From CAZOBJ01 sp964577825 (GTDB taxonomy: Bacteria > Planctomycetota > SZUA-567 > JAFGNG01): a DNA stretch of 17,428 nucleotides. The stretch lies in NCBI GenBank assembly GCA_964577825.1, contig CAZOBJ010000068.1, forward strand, positions 1 through 17,428, read 5' to 3'. The notes below the pieces were generated by a model. The model did no database searches, was not told where the DNA came from, and saw nothing but the letters and a program-made list of their open reading frames with translations. Position 1 is the stretch's first letter. Each line of letters starts with the position of its first letter. This document shows positions 5,991-13,096 of this stretch, piece by piece. Position numbers and translations under genes: made by a program.

Positions 5991-7422
5991 GGACTTCTCC
6001 CTCGGGGTCCACGAGCTGCACGCGAAGCTGCATCTTCCCGAGCGCGTGCGTGGCGCACGAGAGGCATGGGTCGTAGGCGCGGATGGCCACCTCGATGTGG
6101 TTGAGCAGGCCCTCGGTGATCTCGGGCTTGCCGTCCAGGTGCGTCTGGGCCACGCGCTGGACCGCGCGGTTCATGGGTTCGTTGTTGCTGGTCGTGCTCA
6201 CGATCAGGTTCGCGGCCTCCACCTCGTCGCGGTCGTTGACCCGGTAGTGGTGGAACAGGGTCCCGCGCGGGGCCTCGAGCAGGCTGACGGCCTCCTCGCG
6301 GCGCTCGCCCTCGGTGACCAGGTCCGTGCCCTGCAGGTCCGCGTCGTGGAGAAGCTCGTTGATCTTCTCCGCGGCGTGCAGGGCCTCGATCATCCGCGCC
6401 CAGTGGTAGGCCATGGTGACGTTGTTCGGCTTGCCGTCGGTGAGGCCGGCGAACTCCTTGCGGGCCGCCTCAGCGAGCGGGGTGTCGATGCGCTCGCAGG
6501 TGTTCAGGCGCGCCAGGGGCCCGACCCGGTACCAGCCCCGCTCCGGGCCCAGGGACTTGATGAACGGGAACTTCATGTAGGACCAGGACCGTATCTCCTC
6601 GCTGATGTAGTCGAGGTAGTCCGCGTAGTCCACGTCGTCGATGACGCGGTTGCCCTGCGCGTCCACGGCGCGCAGCACCCCGTCGTACAGGTCCATGCTC
6701 CCGTCCGGGGCGAGGATGGACAGGTGGTTGCTCTCGAAACTGCCGAAGTCGGCCAGCTCGTCGAGGTGCTCGAGCGTGTAGTCCTTGGCGAGCTTGACCG
6801 CGCCCTGGGCCCATTCCACGATCTGGTCGATGTCCTCGAGGAACCCGTCGCGCTCCTCCACGGACAGGTTCTTGTTGATGCCGCCCGGGATGGCGCCGGT
6901 GCCGTGGATCTTCTTGCCGGCCGTGGCCTTGATGATCTCCTGGCCGTAGCGGCGCAGCATCACGCCCTGCACGGCGAGGTCGCGGTGCTCGGCGATCACG
7001 CCGATCACGTTGCGCTTGGCCGGGTCCGCGTCGAACCCGAACAGGAGGTCGGGGCTCGCGAGGTGGAAGAAGTGCAGCGCGTGGCTCTGGAGCACCTGGC
7101 CGTAGTGCATGAGGCGGCGCATCTTCTCCGCGGTGGGCGTGAGCCGTTCGCCGCCCACGATGCGGTCCATGGTCTTGGCCGCGCACAGGTGGTGGCTGAC
7201 CGGGCAGATGCCGCACAGGCGCTGCACGATCATGGGCACCTCCCAGTAGGGGCGGCCCTGGATGAAGCGCTCGAACCCGCGGAACTCCACGATGTGGAAC
7301 CGCGCCTGGGTGACCCGGTTGTGTTCGTCCATGAGCACGGTCACCTTGCCGTGTCCCTCGACGCGGGTGACCGGGTCGATCACAATCCGTTTGGTCTTGC
7401 TGGTTTGGGCGGTGGACGCCAT
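5968..7422 (-). CDS. hoxH: NAD-linked [NiFe] hydrogenase large subunit HoxH
   Basis: This is the catalytic subunit that carries the Ni-Fe(CN)2CO centre for reversible H2 oxidation and proton reduction. It has 484 residues. The N-terminal metal motif is RLCGICPVSHHL (C70 and C73), preceded by the usual RVEGHGKV (20-27). The C-terminal motif is DPCLSCATH (C453, C456, H459). Cleavage after H459 would remove a 25-residue tail starting ALGKMQ; HoxW is encoded immediately downstream. The DPCLSCATHALG form, GRPYWEVPMIVQRLCGICPVSHHLCAAKTMD and adjacency to HoxFUY point to group 3d (HoxH). There is no signal peptide or membrane segment, so it is cytoplasmic. The ribosome site GGGAGAG lies about 6 bases before the ATG. 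It begins 19 bases after the hoxY stop. Confidence 0.97.
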   Translation of the reverse strand: MASTAQTSKTKRIVIDPVTRVEGHGKVTVLMDEHNRVTQARFHIVEFRGFERFIQGRPYWEVPMIVQRLCGICPVSHHLCAAKTMDRIVGGERLTPTAEKMRRLMHYGQVLQSHALHFFHLASPDLLFGFDADPAKRNVIGVIAEHRDLAVQGVMLRRYGQEIIKATAGKKIHGTGAIPGGINKNLSVEERDGFLEDIDQIVEWAQGAVKLAKDYTLEHLDELADFGSFESNHLSILAPDGSMDLYDGVLRAVDAQGNRVIDDVDYADYLDYISEEIRSWSYMKFPFIKSLGPERGWYRVGPLARLNTCERIDTPLAEAARKEFAGLTDGKPNNVTMAYHWARMIEALHAAEKINELLHDADLQGTDLVTEGERREEAVSLLEAPRGTLFHHYRVNDRDEVEAANLIVSTTSNNEPMNRAVQRVAQTHLDGKPEITEGLLNHIEVAIRAYDPCLSCATHALGKMQLRVQLVDPEGEVLDERTRH

Positions 7423-7441
7423 CGGTTCTCTCCCGGTTGGT

Positions 7442-7987
7442 TCAGTCGTACTTGATGAGCTCGTAGGGCAGCTCCACCGGCTTGTCGCTGAGCAACGCGG
7501 TGAGCGCCTGCCACAGGGTGTCTCCGCTGGGCGGGCAGCCGGGCAAAAAGTAGTCGATCTTCACGATCGCGTGGTTCGGGTAGACCTTGTCCAGGAGCAG
7601 GGGCAGCTCCGGATCGTTGGGGATGCGCTTCTCCGGGTTGTGCGCGGTCGGGGAGTGCAGGTACGCCTCCTCCAGACACTCGGTGAGCGACAGCCGGTTG
7701 CGCAGGGCGGGGATGTTGCCCCGGATCGCGCACGCGCCCATGCTGATCAGGATGTCGCAGTGCTTGCGGAAGTCACGCAGCACCTCCACGTTCTCTTCGT
7801 TGCAGCACCCGCCTTCGAGCAGCCCGATGTCGCAGCGGCCGGTGAACCGCTTGATGTCGTCGATGGGCGAGCGGTCGAACTCCACGAGCTCCACGAGGTC
7901 CAGGATCCGGGCGTCGATGTCCAAGAGCGACATGTGGCATCCGAAGCACCCGGTCAGAAACGCGGTCGCAATCCTCGGCTTGGCCAT
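7442..7987 (-). CDS. hoxY: NAD-linked [NiFe] hydrogenase small subunit HoxY
   Basis: This is the electron-transfer small subunit that holds the proximal [4Fe-4S] cluster and docks HoxH. At 181 residues it is a short, soluble-type small subunit: there is no Tat signal, and the C-terminal part holding the medial and distal clusters of uptake hydrogenases is absent. Cluster cysteines are visible in LTGCFGCHMS (C14 and C17), EGGCCNEE (C61 and C62), MGACAIRGN (C86) and FLPGCPPSGD (C151). The opening AKPRIATAFLTGCFGCHMSLLD is typical of HoxY. The ribosome site AAGGAC is about 8 bases upstream of the ATG. Gaps are 21 bases from hoxU and 19 bases to hoxH. Confidence 0.97.
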   Translation of the reverse strand: MAKPRIATAFLTGCFGCHMSLLDIDARILDLVELVEFDRSPIDDIKRFTGRCDIGLLEGGCCNEENVEVLRDFRKHCDILISMGACAIRGNIPALRNRLSLTECLEEAYLHSPTAHNPEKRIPNDPELPLLLDKVYPNHAIVKIDYFLPGCPPSGDTLWQALTALLSDKPVELPYELIKYD

Positions 7988-8008
7988 GGGGATGTCCTTT
8001 GTGCTCTC

Positions 8009-8725
8009 CTAGGCGTCTCGGCGCTTGCGCTCGACGTCGCTGCCGATGGGCACCTTGTCATACTTGCGTTGGCCGACCGGCGTGCGATAAGCGCGGCGCT
8101 TGATCACGATCGCGCCCACCGGGCAGATCTCGGCCGCCTTGTCGAGCTCCGAGAGGTCCGTGTCCGCGAGGTTGGCCTCGGCGTTGACGATCAGGCGCTT
8201 CTCGGGCCCGCGTCCGGCGAACTCGAACACGCACTTGCCGTCCACGTCGCGGCTGGCCTGCACGCACCGTCCGCACAGGATGCACCGGTTGCGGTCGATG
8301 AAGACCTCCGGGTGCGAGCAGTCCAGCTCGCGCCGGGGCCACAGGAACTGGTACTTGGGCGCGGTGATGCCCAGGCGGTACGCGGTGGCCTGGAGCTCGC
8401 ACTCGCCGCTCGCCTCGCAGAACGAGCAGAAGTGATTGCCGTCCACGAACAGCATGTCCACGAGGTCGCGGCGCATGTCGTTGAGTTCGTCCGTGTCGTT
8501 CTCCACGACCGCGCCGTCGGCGGCCGGCTGGGTGCAGGCGGTCTGGAACCGTCCGTTCACCTTCACCGTGCACACGCGGCAGCTGCCGTGCGGGGTGAGG
8601 CCCTCGGCATAGCACAGCCGGGGGATGTAGATCCCGGCCTCGTCCGCGGCCTCCAGGATGGTCTGGCCCGGACGCGCCTGGACCTGTGCGCCGTCGATGG
8701 TGAAGGTGATCGTCTCGTCGGTCAT
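8009..8725 (-). CDS. hoxU: NAD-linked hydrogenase diaphorase small subunit HoxU
   Basis: This Fe-S electron-relay subunit, related to the N-terminal part of complex I NuoG, bridges HoxF and the HoxYH hydrogenase module. It has 238 residues. The [2Fe-2S] ferredoxin fold has C38, C49, C52 and C64 (LCYAEGL, GSCRVC, TACTQP). A His-Cys3 [4Fe-4S] site lies in GNHFCSFCEASGECELQA (H98, C100, C103, C109). A further [4Fe-4S] motif is RCILCGRC (C148, C151, C154) with distal C201 in EICPVGAI. The GNHFC wording and short length distinguish HoxU from full NuoG, and the HoxY/HoxH neighbours settle the choice. The ribosome site AGAGGAC precedes the ATG. It starts 28 bases after the hoxF stop. Confidence 0.96.
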   Translation of the reverse strand: MTDETITFTIDGAQVQARPGQTILEAADEAGIYIPRLCYAEGLTPHGSCRVCTVKVNGRFQTACTQPAADGAVVENDTDELNDMRRDLVDMLFVDGNHFCSFCEASGECELQATAYRLGITAPKYQFLWPRRELDCSHPEVFIDRNRCILCGRCVQASRDVDGKCVFEFAGRGPEKRLIVNAEANLADTDLSELDKAAEICPVGAIVIKRRAYRTPVGQRKYDKVPIGSDVERKRRDA

Positions 8726-8753
8726 GGGCTGTCCTCTGGCTTCGGGGCCTTGT

Positions 8754-10568
8754 TCAGTGTCCGTGCACGGACGACCGGCCGGCCACGGTCTCGGCCTCGC
8801 GCAGCGCGGCGGCCAGGTCGAACGAGGGCTCGAACCGGTCCGCGGGCTCGTGCAGCCGCGGGCCGAACAGATCCGGAAAGTGCTCCATGGCCGTGAGCAC
8901 CGGGTTGGGCGAGGTCTGCCCCAGTCCGCACCGGGCCGTGGCCCGCATGGTTGCGCCCAGCCGCTGGAGGAAGGGCAGGTCGTCGGGCTCGCCCCGGCCG
9001 GCCATGATCTTCTCCAGGCGGCGCTGGAGGAGGACGTTGCCCACCCGGCAGGGCGTGCAGTAGCCGCAGCTTTCCTCGATGAAGAACTCCAGGAAGTAGT
9101 GGACCACCTCCAGCAGGTTGCGCTGCGCGCCGAAGACCATCACCGATCCGCCGGTGGCCAGGTCGTCGTAGCAGATCGCGCGCGCGAAGTCGCCCGGGGC
9201 CACCAGCGTCCCGCTGGGCCCGCCCATCTGCACGGCGGCCGGGTCGTCGGCCGCGCACAGGTCCAGCACCTCGCGCAGGGACATGCCGAAGGGCACCTCG
9301 TACACGCCCGGCCTGCGGCAGTCGCCGCAGATGCTCAGGAGCTTGGTGCCTGGGCTGCCTTCGCTGCCGATCCCGGAGAACCACCCCGGACCCCGGTCCA
9401 GGATGGGGGGCACGCAGCACAGGGTCTCCACGTTGTTGACCGTGGTCGGATATCCCAGGTACCCGCGGTTGGCCGGGAAGGGCGGGCGGGTCTTCGGGTC
9501 GCCGCGCAGCCCCTCGCACGAGCTGATCAGGCTCGTCTCCTCGCCGCACACGTACGCGCCCGCGCCGAGCTGAATGCGGATGTCGAAGTCGAACCCCTGC
9601 TTGTCGCTCACGCCCCGGCCCAAGAGCCCGGCCTCGCGGCGCGCCTGCAATACGTGCTGGAGGAAGTTGTACAGGTACGCGTACTCCGCGCGCAGGTACA
9701 AGACGCCGAGGTCCGCGCCGACCGCGTAGGCCGCGATGGTCATGCCCTCGAACAAGAGGTCCGGCCGCTCGGTCAACAGCACCCGGTCCTTGAACGTGCC
9801 CGGCTCGCCCTCGTCCGCGTTGCACAGCACGCACCGGTGCTCGCCGGGGCTGGAGCGGGTGAAGTCCCACTTCATGCCGGTGGGGAACCCGGCGCCGCCG
9901 CGGCCGCGCAGCCGCGCGGTCTTCACGTCGCGGATCACCTCGGCCGGGGTCATGGCCAGGGCCTTGCGCAGGCCCTCGTTCGCGTGGTGGTCGCCGAGGA
10001 GCACCTCGCCCGCGCGGCGCACGTTGTTGTACACCATGGAGCCCACGAGCTCGTGGGCGTTGTTGCCGTCCCCGAACTTGGTCACGAGCTCGGCCGGGTT
10101 CGGGTCCTTCTTGAGCGCGCGCGCGATCCGGCGCGCCTTGTCCGGCGACAGATACGTGACCACCACGTCGTTGACGAGCGCGGAGGGGGCCTGGTCGCTC
10201 ATCCCGATGCAGGGCGTGGTGCGCAGAGCGATCTTGCCGTCGGGCGTGGTCTGGCCGGGGGCGATGCCCAGCTCGTCGCCGAGCACCTGCAACACGCGCA
10301 GGGCCCCGGCGTGGCGGTCCACGATGTCGTCACACACGCGGATGACCACCTCGCCTGTGGGCTCCTCGGAGAGGAACGCGTAGAAGGTGACCACGCTCTC
10401 GACTTCGTTGCGGTGGGCGCCCACGGCCGCGGCGATCCGGTCCATGGCCGCGCCGGGCACGCACCCGAGGCGGCGCTGCACCTCGCGCACGATGTCGAGC
10501 ATCCGGGTGCGGTCCTTGCCCTGGGCTTCGCAGACTTGCTGGACCGTGGACTCAAGGTCGTTGCTCAT
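8754..10568 (-). CDS. hoxF: NAD-linked hydrogenase diaphorase large subunit HoxF (NuoE-NuoF fusion)
   Basis: This FMN- and NAD(H)-binding subunit exchanges electrons between NADH and the hydrogenase. The 604 residues fuse a NuoE-like thioredoxin-fold domain (about 1-155) to a NuoF-like domain, as in the Cupriavidus necator soluble hydrogenase, so no separate hoxE is expected. FMN/NAD motifs are LRGRGGAGFPTGMKW (220-234), CNADEGEPGTFKDR (249-262) and GAGAYVCGEETSLISS (335-350). The N3-type [4Fe-4S] ligands are ESCGYCTPC (C501, C504, C507) and C547. In the NuoE-like part only C79 and C120 of four expected cysteines remain; the last reads PCIGMSDQ with Ser in place of Cys. AGGAAG lies 5-6 bases before the ATG. 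It is the first gene of the hoxFUYHW-regulator operon. Confidence 0.96.
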   Translation of the reverse strand: MSNDLESTVQQVCEAQGKDRTRMLDIVREVQRRLGCVPGAAMDRIAAAVGAHRNEVESVVTFYAFLSEEPTGEVVIRVCDDIVDRHAGALRVLQVLGDELGIAPGQTTPDGKIALRTTPCIGMSDQAPSALVNDVVVTYLSPDKARRIARALKKDPNPAELVTKFGDGNNAHELVGSMVYNNVRRAGEVLLGDHHANEGLRKALAMTPAEVIRDVKTARLRGRGGAGFPTGMKWDFTRSSPGEHRCVLCNADEGEPGTFKDRVLLTERPDLLFEGMTIAAYAVGADLGVLYLRAEYAYLYNFLQHVLQARREAGLLGRGVSDKQGFDFDIRIQLGAGAYVCGEETSLISSCEGLRGDPKTRPPFPANRGYLGYPTTVNNVETLCCVPPILDRGPGWFSGIGSEGSPGTKLLSICGDCRRPGVYEVPFGMSLREVLDLCAADDPAAVQMGGPSGTLVAPGDFARAICYDDLATGGSVMVFGAQRNLLEVVHYFLEFFIEESCGYCTPCRVGNVLLQRRLEKIMAGRGEPDDLPFLQRLGATMRATARCGLGQTSPNPVLTAMEHFPDLFGPRLHEPADRFEPSFDLAAALREAETVAGRSSVHGH

Positions 10569-10650
10569 GAAGCTTCCTCACTGTCTCGGGGCGCTCGTCC
10601 TGCGGCCGGCCCGTCGCCACGGGGGCGGAGGACACCACTTGCGGGTGTGT

Positions 10651-10678
10651 ACTCTATCAGACCGGGACTTGGGTGCAA
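10651..10678 (-). promoter_or_regulatory. Predicted promoter of the hox operon
   Basis: On the minus strand TTGCAC (10678-10673) is a 4-of-6 or better -35, followed after 16 bases by TAGAGT (10656-10651). A TG one base before the -10 (TGATAGAGT) makes it an extended -10. Transcription would begin near 10644, giving a leader of about 75 bases before the hoxF ATG at 10568. A short palindrome CTTG-GGTG-CAAG (10668-10679) overlaps the -35. This is a motif-based call. Confidence 0.5.
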
Positions 10679-10684
10679 GGGAGT

Positions 10685-10702
10685 TCGTGAAAAAAAACAC
10701 AA
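10685..10702. promoter_or_regulatory. Putative Rex operator upstream of hoxF
   Basis: The + strand 18-mer reads TCGTG-A8-CACAA; on the minus strand it is TTGTG-T8-CACGA. The commonly described Rex site is TTGTGAANNNNTTCACAA. Both outer half-sites fit with a single mismatch and the 8-base inner spacing is exact. On the + strand the left inner AA also fits, while the right inner TT is replaced by AA. The site lies 7 bases upstream of the predicted hox -35, and rex is encoded in the same locus, which raises the prior. The main alternative is that the T tract belongs to a hypF terminator. Confidence 0.6.
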
Positions 10703-10770
10703 AATCGGGCCCACGCCTGCCCCCCCTGCGATCCGTGCGCCGCCCCTTGTCCGCAAATGCCCTCCGACGC

Positions 10771-13023
10771 TCACCCGGGGCCGCGCTCGCGCGACCGGCG
10801 CGCGGCCGCGTGCACCACCTGGCCTACGGACACCGCGCCGTCGCCGGGCGGGAGCAGCGTATGCGCTGCGACGCGGAAGCCCGCCTCGCGCAGGCGCGCG
10901 TGCGTGGCGGCCAGGAGCCGACGGTTTACAAAGCATCCGCCGGATAGCAACACGCGTGCCAGACCGCGCTCTGCGCGCACGCGGCGCGCGATGTCGACCA
11001 CCAGGTCCGCCAGGGTGTTGTGGAACCGGCCGGCCACCGCGCCGACCGGCGCGCCGCGGGCCAGGTCCTCGGCCACCCCGCGGATGACCCCGCCCGTGCG
11101 CACCACCGGCCCGTCCAGCGCAAAGGGATACGCGTCCGGGGCGTCCGTGGCCGCGGCCTCCAGGCGCATGGGCGCCTTGGCCTCGAAGGTGTTCTCGTCG
11201 CACAGCCCGCACAGCGCGGCCACCGCGTCGAAGAGCCGGCCCATGCTGCTCGTCTGGACTTGCGGCAGGGGCCCGGCCAGGAGGCGGGCCACGGAGTCCG
11301 CGCGCGGGTGGGCCACCCACCGCGTCCAGTCCAGGCCCTCGCGCACCAGGTACGCGAGCGCCATGCGCCAGGGTTCGCGCGCGGCCCGGTCGCCGCCCGG
11401 CAGCGCGACGTGTTCCAGGTGGCAGACCCGCTCGTACCCGAGCGCGTCGAAGACGAGCGCCTCGCCGCCCCACACCGTGCCGTCGGGCCCGTACCCCGCA
11501 CCGTCGAACGCAATGCCCAGGGCGGACGCGTAGTCCCCGGTCTCGGCCAGCAGGGCGGCCAGGTGCGCATGGTGGTGCTGGACCCGCACCACGGGCAGGC
11601 CGCTCTGCGCGGCCATGCGGGTGGTGGGGTAGTCCGGGTGCAGGTCGCAGGCCGCGAGCGTAGGCGCGACCCCGAGCACCTCGGCGAGGTGGGCGCGCAC
11701 CTCGTCGAACATCTCGAGCGCGCGCACGTTGTCCAGGTCGCCCACGTGCTGGCCCGGGAACACGGTGGTGCCGCGGCCGAGGGCCAGGGTGTTCTTCAGA
11801 AGCGGCCCGAAGCCCAGGATCCCGTCCGCGTCCAGGCCCGCCTCCAGGCCCGCGGGCACGTACCCGCGCGCCCGGCGCAGCAACGTAGGCCCGGGGTCGG
11901 TGGCCAGGAGCACCGAGTCGTCCACGCGCAGGTGAATGGGCCGGTCGTGCACAAGGAACGCGTCGGCTACCCCGCTGAGGCGTTCGAGGGCCTCCCGGTT
12001 GCGGATGCAGATGGGCTCCTCGGACAGATTGCCGCTCGTCATGACAAGGGGCACGTCGCCCAACTCCTCGAACAGGAGCACGTGCAGAGGCGTGTACGCG
12101 ACCATCACGCCCAGGGTGTCCGTGCCCGGCGCCACCTCCTCGGCCACGGGCGAGGCGGCCCGCTCGGGCGCGACCAGGATCGGGGCCTGCGGGCCTGTGA
12201 GAAGCGCCCGCCCGTAGTCGGGCAGGTGCACGAGCGCTGCGGCCGCGTCCGCGTCGGGGACCATCACGGCCAGGGGCTTGTCCTCGCGGTGCTTGCGCGC
12301 GCGCAGCCGCGCCACGACCGGGGGCCGGGTCGCGTCGCAGGCGAGGTGGAACCCGCCGAGCCCCTTGACGGCCAGGATGCGCCCCTCGCGCAGGAGCCGC
12401 GCGGCCCCGCGCACCGGGTCGCCGTCGAGGGGCTCGCCTTCGCCGCCCAAGAGGCGCACCCGGGGCCCGCAGGCCGGGCAGCAGGTCGGCTGCGCATGGT
12501 GGCGGCGGTCGGTGGGGTCCTCGTACTCGGCGCGGCACGCGCCGCACATGGGGAACGCGCGCATCGTGATGTTGGGCCGGTCGTAGGGCACGGTCAACAG
12601 GATCGAGTAGCGCGGTCCGCACTGGGTGCAGTTGAGCAAGGGGTAGCGGTACCGCCGGTCCTGGGGGTCCAGGAGCTCGCGTCTGCACGCGTCGCAGATG
12701 GCCGCGTCCGGGGTGACGGCCACCGCGGGGGCGCCCTGTGCGTCGGAGGGCAGGATGCGGAAGTGCGCATGCTCCTCGGCCGGGATCGGCCGCGCCTGCA
12801 CGCACGAGACACGAGCCAGGGGCGGGGCCTCAACGCGCAGCGCGGCCACGAACGCGTCCACGTCTCGGGCCGGGCCGAACACGCGCGCGACCACGCCCTG
12901 GGCGGTGTTCCGTGCCTCGCCCGTGAGCCCGTGCCGTTGGGCGAGCGCGTACAGGAAGGGCCGGTACCCGACCCCCTGGACCATGCCCTGCACGCGCACC
13001 TGGCGGCCCACCGGCGTGGTCAT
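10771..13023 (-). CDS. hypF: Carbamoyltransferase HypF
   Basis: HypF hydrolyses carbamoyl phosphate and transfers the carbamoyl group, as an adenylate, to the C-terminal Cys of HypE on the path to the Fe-CN ligands. It has 750 residues, the usual length. Domains in order: acylphosphatase-like (about 5-92, VQGMVQGVGYRPF with R21); two zinc fingers C110xxC113-x18-C132xxC135 and C160xxC163-x18-C182xxC185; YrdC-like (about 200-390, LAVKGLGGFHLACDA and KHREDKPLAVM); and a Kae1-like C-terminal domain with VQHHHAHLAALL and the LSGGCFVN loop. The ATG at 13023 has GGAG 9 bases upstream. It lies 73 bases downstream of hypE and 202 bases before hoxF on the same strand. Confidence 0.97.
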   Translation of the reverse strand: MTTPVGRQVRVQGMVQGVGYRPFLYALAQRHGLTGEARNTAQGVVARVFGPARDVDAFVAALRVEAPPLARVSCVQARPIPAEEHAHFRILPSDAQGAPAVAVTPDAAICDACRRELLDPQDRRYRYPLLNCTQCGPRYSILLTVPYDRPNITMRAFPMCGACRAEYEDPTDRRHHAQPTCCPACGPRVRLLGGEGEPLDGDPVRGAARLLREGRILAVKGLGGFHLACDATRPPVVARLRARKHREDKPLAVMVPDADAAAALVHLPDYGRALLTGPQAPILVAPERAASPVAEEVAPGTDTLGVMVAYTPLHVLLFEELGDVPLVMTSGNLSEEPICIRNREALERLSGVADAFLVHDRPIHLRVDDSVLLATDPGPTLLRRARGYVPAGLEAGLDADGILGFGPLLKNTLALGRGTTVFPGQHVGDLDNVRALEMFDEVRAHLAEVLGVAPTLAACDLHPDYPTTRMAAQSGLPVVRVQHHHAHLAALLAETGDYASALGIAFDGAGYGPDGTVWGGEALVFDALGYERVCHLEHVALPGGDRAAREPWRMALAYLVREGLDWTRWVAHPRADSVARLLAGPLPQVQTSSMGRLFDAVAALCGLCDENTFEAKAPMRLEAAATDAPDAYPFALDGPVVRTGGVIRGVAEDLARGAPVGAVAGRFHNTLADLVVDIARRVRAERGLARVLLSGGCFVNRRLLAATHARLREAGFRVAAHTLLPPGDGAVSVGQVVHAAARRSRERGPG

Positions 13024-13096
13024 GAGCGTGTTCTCCCCAGGATGGGAAACGGTCCTCTGCCCGGAATGTCGGCGCGCGGGGGCCGATCCCGCAGGC

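Larger units (their letters stand above)
10569..10770. promoter_or_regulatory. hypF-hoxF intergenic region (hox operon control region)
   Basis: At 202 bases this is the longest non-coding stretch in the window. Reading toward hoxF (minus strand) it holds, in order: a weak GC hairpin plus T-rich tract (10722-10690) that might end hypF transcription, a Rex-like operator (10702-10685), a promoter (10678-10651), a small inverted repeat near the predicted transcript start (10648-10632), and an unstructured leader ending in the hoxF ribosome site. The A8 tract at 10690-10697 is conspicuous against the GC-rich background. No small ORF with a credible ribosome site was recognised here. Confidence 0.6.

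Noticed and set aside
5932..7455. 507-residue ORF on the + strand opposite hoxH
   Set aside because: It is antisense to hoxH with no recognisable motif; its low-complexity Val, Ala, Leu, Asp and His pattern is typical of antisense frames in high-GC genes.
8009..10568. Reading the diaphorase genes as complex I subunits (nuoE, nuoF, nuoG)
   Set aside because: NuoE and NuoF are fused, the NuoG-like protein is short with the GNHFC motif, and hydrogenase small and large subunits follow directly, so HoxF and HoxU fit better.
10690..10722. Intrinsic terminator of hypF
   Set aside because: A 4-base-pair GGGC/GCCC stem precedes a T-rich tract on the minus strand. The stem is too weak for a confident call, though it remains an alternative explanation for the T8 tract in the Rex-like site.
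8658..11087. 809-residue ORF on the + strand opposite hoxU/hoxF
   Set aside because: It is a shadow of strong GC-rich codon bias on the opposite strand: the composition is rich in Arg, Ala, Val and His without domain motifs, and the minus strand encodes clear HoxF and HoxU.
13076..13092. Terminator or attenuator between hypE and hypF
   Set aside because: GCGGG-N7-CCCGC is a 5-base-pair stem common by chance in such GC-rich DNA, and no T run follows.
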